NCBI GenBank assembly: GCA_000750105.3
Contig: JPHH03000040.1
Coordinates: 62,001 to 126,000, forward strand
DNA from: Tolypocladium sp. Sup5 PDA-1
Taxonomy: Eukaryota; Ascomycota; Sordariomycetes; Hypocreales; Ophiocordycipitaceae
Direction: 5' to 3'
DNA length: 64,000 bases
In this document: positions 58,207-64,000 of the stretch, in pieces
Numbering within the stretch: position 1 is the first letter of the stretch
Layout of the letters: each line of letters starts with the position of its first letter
The notes under the pieces: generated by a model
What the model was told of the DNA's origin: nothing
What the model saw: only the letters and a program-made list of their open reading frames with translations
Databases searched by the model: none
Translations under genes and position numbers: made by a program

Positions 58207-59648
58207 TAGCCATCCCATTCCTGCTTCTTCGAGTCGAGTACATACGGCGTGTCTGTCCGTTGTGCACCGTCACACCCTGCTGCTGGTGCCAAATAGATGG
58301 ACGCGCCGCGCTACTTCGTAACGTCGCTCTCTTGGTGCGTTGGGTTGCCAGCGCGGGCATGCGATGTGGTGCTTCCTGTCCTCTCTGGCCTGGATGTTGA
58401 ACCAGAGACTGACGAGCCCTGTTTGCTCGCCGAGCAGACGCCGTCGCCGAATCAGACGCGCATTCGCTGGTGCCACAGTGAGTCAGTGAATTGATCGCTG
58501 ATGCCAGCACAGAGCCTCATCATGGCGAAAAACGACCGGCAGAGGAGGGCGTCCCTCTCCGTACTCCGTCCTCGTTAAGCGTTTTGCACCTGCCAAAAGT
58601 CAAACCACCGCGTTTTGCAGTGGCGTACGTACCATTTTCTGCCAATCTCCACTGGACACCGAGCAGCTCGCGCGCGTACGTGGTACGGGTAGCAGACGCT
58701 GGAGCAAAAATACATGTGCCAGATCCGGGACCAAGCAAACGGGCAAACAAGCAGCCATCAAAGCCAACGATCCCACTGCGTACAAGTATAGCATCCAACT
58801 AATGTTGACCAGTGTTTATTAAATAATGTGGCAGCTGTTCAGAATGGCGGCACGGCCTGCTTTGATGAGGCTCTCGGAACGGTGGATGTGCGCGACCTGT
58901 GGTGCGCGAACAAAGTTCAAGTACACTGTGCAGCGCGGCGTGTCCTTGCTAACCATGCACTGTGCTTCCCAGTGAAGTTTTCGCAGAACTAATCCGTGCG
59001 AAACTCGGCGCAGAGACGGTACGGTACCCGCACGGCACGCGTGGTACCTGGGGTTGGCGAGGTACCTCCGTTGGCGTGGGTGGGTTTCACAGGCAGGGGG
59101 CCCCCCGGCCCTTTACCCTTCCACCCATATCATAATCCTGCTGCCCAAAATTTTCTTTGCAGAACTCCTCTCAAACCCTCATCATCAACTCAACACCACA
59201 CTGGTCCGGTGGCATTTTCCCTCACCCGACCCCTTCTCCCCTCCATCGGCATTGGATTTTTCTTCTGTGTCTGTTGTACCAGAAGATTCTTCTCTCCTCT
59301 GCTAATCTTTTCCTCCCGTCCGCCGTCACGCAACGGTCGTAGCTTGTCTCAGACGCCTACGATCTCGCCCTCGGCCGACCCCTTCACTCCTTCACGGAAA
59401 TCCTTTCCTTCGGCCTGCTTGGGACCTCCACCGAGCCGCCATCGAGAGTCTGTCGCCTTCTGTCGCCTGTGTTTGTTTGTTCGAGAGATTTTGAGACAGC
59501 GTCTGGGTTTCGCTGTCCCCTTCTTCGACGAAAAACCGATACCCCCTGGTCGACGTTTTTTTCTTCGACCAAACTCGCGTCTTCGCCTGTCGCCCTTTTC
59601 GCCCCAACTCCATCTTCAGCCTTTCGCATCGCGAACGCCTTCTCCCTT

Positions 59649-62600
59649 ATGACGTCGCCTGCGAACCAGCAGAACCCCATCCCGGCGACCAACACCTCCG
59701 CGACCACGGCGACTTCTTATGCCTCCGCTGCAGGTGCGCCAAAGAAGCCCGCTCAGGCGCCTGTAGTCGCGACCGGTTCCCAACCCCCCGTGGTGGTTGG
59801 TGGTGCTTCTGCCTCTCCTGCGCAGAATGCTAAGGCCGCTTCTTCGCCATCTCCCGTGAACGGCAAGCCAGCCGTCACTCCCGCAGTCCCTGCTGTCGCT
59901 CGCGGCAGCTCGGCCGCCAACGGGTCCGCTTCGGACCACTCAAGAAAAAGCTCAGTCACCATGGCTGCCAACGGCCCCAGCAGCTACGCTGCCAACGGTG
60001 GTCCTGTCAGTGGTGCCAAGTCGGGAATCCAGTTCGGGTTCGACTCGCCTGCCATGGCCCATAGCACCCCCCAGACGGGCAGCTCTGCCCCCATCCCAAT
60101 CCCCGGCGGAAACCCCCGTGTTGCCTCTCCCGCGCACTCTCCGTCCCCTATCCCTCAGCCTTCGGCCAGCGGCGGTCGACCTCCCTCCGGCCTTCAGCAG
60201 CCCACGGGGCAGATGACCTTTGGAAGTCTCAGTAGCGATGGCGAGGTAAGTGTACACTTCCGCGTTGGGACTTGCTCCCGCGTTCCATTCTGCCTGCTCA
60301 ACAGTGCTAACCACTCATTATAGCGCCACATGAGACAGGGCTCCGTCCCTCCGAACCCGAATGCAATGGGACCTCAGCCCGGCGCTCATTTCCGACGCGA
60401 ATCGAGCCACTCTGTCCAGAGTGACAACCCCGGCGGTCCCAACCGAGGCAGCTTTCCTCCCCAGGGCGGCCGAGGCCGAGGCGGCTTTAACCCGCACGGC
60501 AACTCCTACAACAACCAGCTGGGATATCCTCCGAACAACCAGTTTCGAAATGGCCCCGGTCAGGGCCGTGGCATGCCCCCGTCTTTCCAGCCTCAGCCGC
60601 GAAACATGCCGTATCCCAACTCGCCGCAGCCGAACCGAAGCCCTGCTCTCGTTCCATCAATGCCGAATACGCCCAACATGGCTCCTGCCAACATGCAGCC
60701 GAACATGTCGATGCAGACCCCCCCCCAATACCATTATCCGCCACCGATGGCTCCACAGCATCAACAAGTACATCTCCCCATCCCTGTTGCTTCCTCCAGC
60801 AAAATGCATTTAAAGCCCCACAAGAAGAGCAAAGGACGTCGTGAGCACGACAGGCCGTTTCAACACGGACGTCAGACGGAATCTACGCGTGAACTACATG
60901 GGAGCGACGTTAGCCAGCATCCACGCCGTTACAACCAACGTGCGGACCAGATGTGGCGCGAGCATAACATGGGTGGCATGCGCGTGGTCTCCAATGGCTC
61001 CTCGAAGCCTTCTTCTCATTCACAAGAACCTCACCCAGCCCTCGCTGTGCCTAAACACAACCCTTCCTCACTTGACCTGTCTCCGGAAAACGGAGCATTT
61101 GAGCTTTGGCTGACTATGAAGAACCAGAACTTCGGGTACCCCCCGCAACAGGTGGACCAATATGGTCGGCCCATATCCATGCCTTACGGCTACAACAACA
61201 TGCCGTACATGGGACCCCCACAGGCTAACTCGCCAGGATACGGCCAGCAGTATGCCCCGCCCCCTTACCATCCGCAGGGCCACAGCATGTCACGAAGCCC
61301 TTCGCAGCCTGAGCGGCCCTCGAGCGCGAATCATCAAAACCAGCCTGTCATCGTCTCTTCCACCCCACAGCCTCAGAATGCGCAGCCTAACCCTGCTGCC
61401 AAGAACTTTGTCAAGCCTGGACGGAAAAGTGCAGCCATTCAAATCAAGAATGCTGCCGGCGAGGTTGTGGACACGTCCGCGTTCAAGCAGCCCGCCTCCC
61501 CAGCGCCCAGCGTTCAGCAGTCCAAAACCCCTCCCGTCGTGTCCTCGACTCCTACCCCTCCTCCTCCGAAGTCCTCCACGCCCTCTCATGGACGGACGGA
61601 GAGCCTGGCTACGCCCAAGACTGCCAAGGAGATTCAAGATGAGCTCAAGGAGAAGATTAAGCAGGCCACCCAGGCTTCTGCGGAGACCAAGCCGAAGGAG
61701 GACAGGCCTGTGACACCCAAGGAGCAGCCGGCCGCCCCTGAGGTAAAGCCCAGCTCCGACAAGGAGGCTGTCACCCCCAGCAATCCCGAGGTCCCCAGCG
61801 ACAATACCACGTCCGACACGAAGGTTGACGAGGCGGACAAGACTGAGGAAGCCAAGCCTGTTGAGCCCGCCGAGTCTGCTGAGCCTGCCAAGTCTGCTGA
61901 GCCCGCCACGTCTGCTGAGCCCGCCAAGTCTGCTGAGCCCGCCACGTCTGCTGAGCCCGCCAAGCCTGCTGAGTCTGAAGAGGATGAGATCGAGCGCATG
62001 ATTCGCGAAATGGAAGAGGCTGATGCGAAGCGCGAAAAGGAGGAAGAAGAGCATCAAAAGAAGAGGAATGCTGAGAAGGCTGCGGCCAAGAAGAAGGAGG
62101 CCGAAGAGGGCAAGGTTTCCGCGGCAGAGGCAGACCGAAAACTGCGAGAGCAGGAGCGAGAAATGGAACGACTGGAGGAGGAAAAAGAGAAGAAGCAAAA
62201 GGACGCAGAGGCATCTGGCAAGTCGCTGTCTGTCGCTGATGCTCTTGCCCAGCTTCGGTCTGGCAAGGAACCTGAATCGTCCAACCCTGATGATGTCGCC
62301 GATAAGCTCGCCGACATGAAGATTGAAGGAGAGAAGGCATCATCGCCCGCCGACGCTGCCGGCCAGAAGCCCACTACCGCCGAGAAGCGCGGCTCGAAGC
62401 CCGCTGCTCTCAACCTCGCGCCGCTGAACACCAAGCCTGTTGAGCCGCCACAGCCAAGCGCAGCGCTTCAGTCACTCAAGTCAGCACGATTCCTCCAGGT
62501 CATGGACCAGGAGATCTATCCCGCCGGCATCAACTCTCCGAACCCGGCCTTGAACGCGGCTGTCGCTAAGAAGGGCAAGACCTTCAAGTACGATGCTAGC

Positions 62601-64000
62601 TTCCTGCTGCAGTTCAAGACGGTCTTTGTTGAGCAGCCATCAGTCGAGTTCCACCAACAGGTCAAATCTCTCATTGGCGATGCCGATCGTTCCAGCTCCC
62701 GTGGCGCCCAGACTCCAGGCTCGGCCAGGCAGAACTCCCGTGGCGGTAATGCCGGTTTCTCCATGGGTACCTTCAACGTGCCCCCTGGACGGACTCTCCC
62801 ACCTGGGACGACCTCATCCGAGCGGTTGGCCATGGCCAGTGGCACTATGGCACGCCCTCCGGTTGGCGCCATCGGGTCATTCACAGCGCGCCCAGGCGCC
62901 CCGTTCCCGGGATCCACATCCATGTCTCGCACTTCGTCGCAGTCGAACATGCGCAACTTGCCCAATTCTCCGCGCCAGTCTAGTCGCTCTACTCGGGGAA
63001 GTCGACGCGGTGACTACGGTGGTGCCAAGGAAGCACAGGCTGCTAAGACCATGCCTCTGACCGCCGGGATGGACATCAGGCCCATCGCGGTGTCTTCTTC
63101 CGGCTGGAAGCCTACCAGCATCGGCAAGGGCAGCCAGGCCACTCCTGGTGCCACTGGTGCAGCTTACCTTGACCCTGAAATGGTTCAAAGGAAGGTCAAG
63201 GCCGCGCTGAACAAGATGACGCCTGAGAAGTTCGACCGAATTGCAGACCAGATTCTTGAAATTGCATCGCAGTCCAAGGATGAATCTGATGGTCGGACGC
63301 TGCGCCAAGTCATCCAGCTCACTTTCGAGAAGGCAACAGATGAGGCCCACTGGGCGTCCATGTATGCCAAGTTCTGCAAGCGCATGCTGGAAACCATGAG
63401 CGCCGAGGTCCGCGACGAGCGAATCAAGGACAAGAATGGCAACGTGGTCAGCGGCGGAAACCTGTTCCGCAAGTATCTCCTCAACAGATGCCAAGAAGAG
63501 TTCGAGCGTGGTTGGGCCACCAAGTTGCCTGAACAACCAGACGAGAACGCCGCCGACCAGAAGCCCGGCGAGGCGGCCTTGCTGTCGGACGAATACTACG
63601 TGGCTGCTGCGGCAAAGCGACGAGGTCTTGGTCTGGTCCAGTTCATTGGTGAGCTGTACAAGCTCGGCATGCTTACGGAGCGCATCATGCACGAATGCGT
63701 GCACAAGCTCGTCGACTATAAAGGAGTTCCGGACGAAGCTGAGATCGAGTCGCTGTCTAAGCTGCTCCGCACGATTGGTGCCAACCTGGACCAAACTGAG
63801 AAGGGCCGTCCGATGATGGATGCCTACTTCCAGCGCATCCTGACGATGGTTGAGCTGCCTGAACTCCAGAGCCGAATGAAGTTCATGCTCATGGACGTCG
63901 TTGATCTCCGAAGGTCAAACTGGATCTCGAAGGAGCTCAACAAGGGACCAAAGACTCTGGAGGAAGTCCGCGCAGAGGTGAGTAACTCTCTACACACAAT
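59649..64000 (+). CDS. TIF4631: Eukaryotic translation initiation factor 4G, 5' part (cut by window end)
   Basis: Exons 59649-60245, 60324-60767 and 61122-63977 are seen; a donor GTGAGT at 63978 opens an intron that runs past the window. eIF4G bridges the cap-binding eIF4E, eIF4A and poly(A)-binding protein. The N-terminal region is Pro/Gln/Ser-rich and disordered. A charged coiled-coil (about bases 61980-62220) has ERMIREMEEADAKREKEEEE. The eIF4E-binding site YDASFLLQF (YxxxxL plus hydrophobic) lies near 62589-62615. The MIF4G domain starts near 63180 with VQRKVKAALNKMTPEKFDRI and continues through GNLFRKYLLNRCQEEFERGW and LVQFIGELYKLGMLTERIMH. The 354-bp segment 60768-61121 is modelled as an intron but is open in frame throughout, so it may be exonic. 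The start is the first in-frame ATG after the C/T-rich leader. Confidence 0.93.
60768..61121 (+). other. Stop-free, in-frame intron-like segment in eIF4G
   Basis: 354 bp (118 codons) flanked by GTACAT and TGACTATGAAG. The frame of the preceding exon stays open through it into the next exon. It may be a spliced intron, a retained coding intron (exitron) or plain exon. The encoded stretch is His/Arg/Ser-rich with no domain. Confidence 0.6.
61863..61976 (+). repeat. Coding tandem repeat, 15-nt unit (Ala-Glu-Pro-Ala-x-Ser)
   Basis: Within eIF4G, units like tctgctgagcccgccaag repeat about seven times and encode SAEPAK/SAEPAT. AAG and ACG alternate, so the higher-order unit is 30 nt, suggesting expansion by duplication of a two-unit block. 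Confidence 0.85.

Larger units (their letters stand above)
55894..59648. other. 3.75-kb gap with repeats and eIF4G leader
   Basis: No gene supported. TACGGAGTA or its complement occurs at 56216-56224, 56491-56499, 56498-56506 and 56788-56796. Tandem duplications lie at 56800-56843, 57792-57820 and 58171-58206. From about 59100 the DNA is C/T-rich and probably the eIF4G promoter and 5' leader. Frames in 56905-57468 and 57878-58510 show no domain. Confidence 0.55.

Noticed and set aside
61290..62198. 302-codon minus-strand frame, Leu/Gly-rich
   Set aside because: Antisense shadow of the eIF4G coding sequence and its repeats.
1..64000. CRISPR arrays, prokaryotic operons, attachment sites or intact transposons
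   Set aside because: None seen; the genes have spliceosomal introns and eukaryotic families, and no transposase or reverse transcriptase motifs were found.

Overview
The window is chromosomal DNA of a filamentous ascomycete (Pezizomycotina, most likely Sordariomycetes and probably Hypocreales). This rests on conserved protein families, short introns (mostly 45-115 bp) with CTAAC or CTGAC branch sites, GC-rich coding sequence and pyrimidine-rich leaders. I cannot fix genus or species. All exon boundaries were placed by hand from splice signals and checked for phase.

Layout. 0.8-7.3 kb: a four-helix membrane protein, a MIF-like protein with long disordered extensions, and the Rag GTPase Gtr2. 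7.4-15.8 kb: APC4 and delta-COP in tandem on the minus strand, then a plus-strand acidic protein with recurrent LIDY motifs. 15.8-25.7 kb: a 3.1-kb gap, a NIPA-type Mg2+ transporter, ribosomal protein S3 (minus) and a myotubularin phosphatase (plus). 26.6-35.0 kb: cytosolic Phe-tRNA synthetase beta chain (minus), PP2A scaffold subunit A (plus), eEF1A lysine methyltransferase EFM4 (minus) and eIF6 (minus). 36.1-39.1 kb: a 991-residue poly-Q protein (minus). 39.1-46.1 kb: a gene-poor stretch holding one cytochrome P450 and a possible gene remnant. 46.1-47.5 kb: eIF5. 47.9-55.9 kb: a THO complex subunit 1 (Hpr1/THOC1) fused to a guanylate-kinase-like domain, divergent from the spliceosomal helicase Aquarius/Cwf11. 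59.6-64.0 kb: the 5' part of eIF4G, cut by the window edge.

Most genes are housekeeping: translation (eIF4G, eIF5, eIF6, RPS3, PheRS beta, EFM4), mRNA processing (THOC1, Aquarius), traffic and lipids (delta-COP, myotubularin), nutrient and cell-cycle signalling (Gtr2, PP2A-A, APC4). Accessory content is limited to the P450 region.

The best candidate for undescribed biology is the THOC1-guanylate-kinase fusion. The P-loop is kept but the LID arginines appear lost, and the gene shares a roughly 620-bp divergent promoter with Aquarius; both families are linked to R-loop control. Secondary leads are the LIDY/EIDW repeat protein with a GC-AG intron, a 354-bp stop-free intron-like segment in eIF4G, a 4-nt microexon in the P450, a MIF homologue without the catalytic proline, and a dispersed intergenic word TACGGAGTA.
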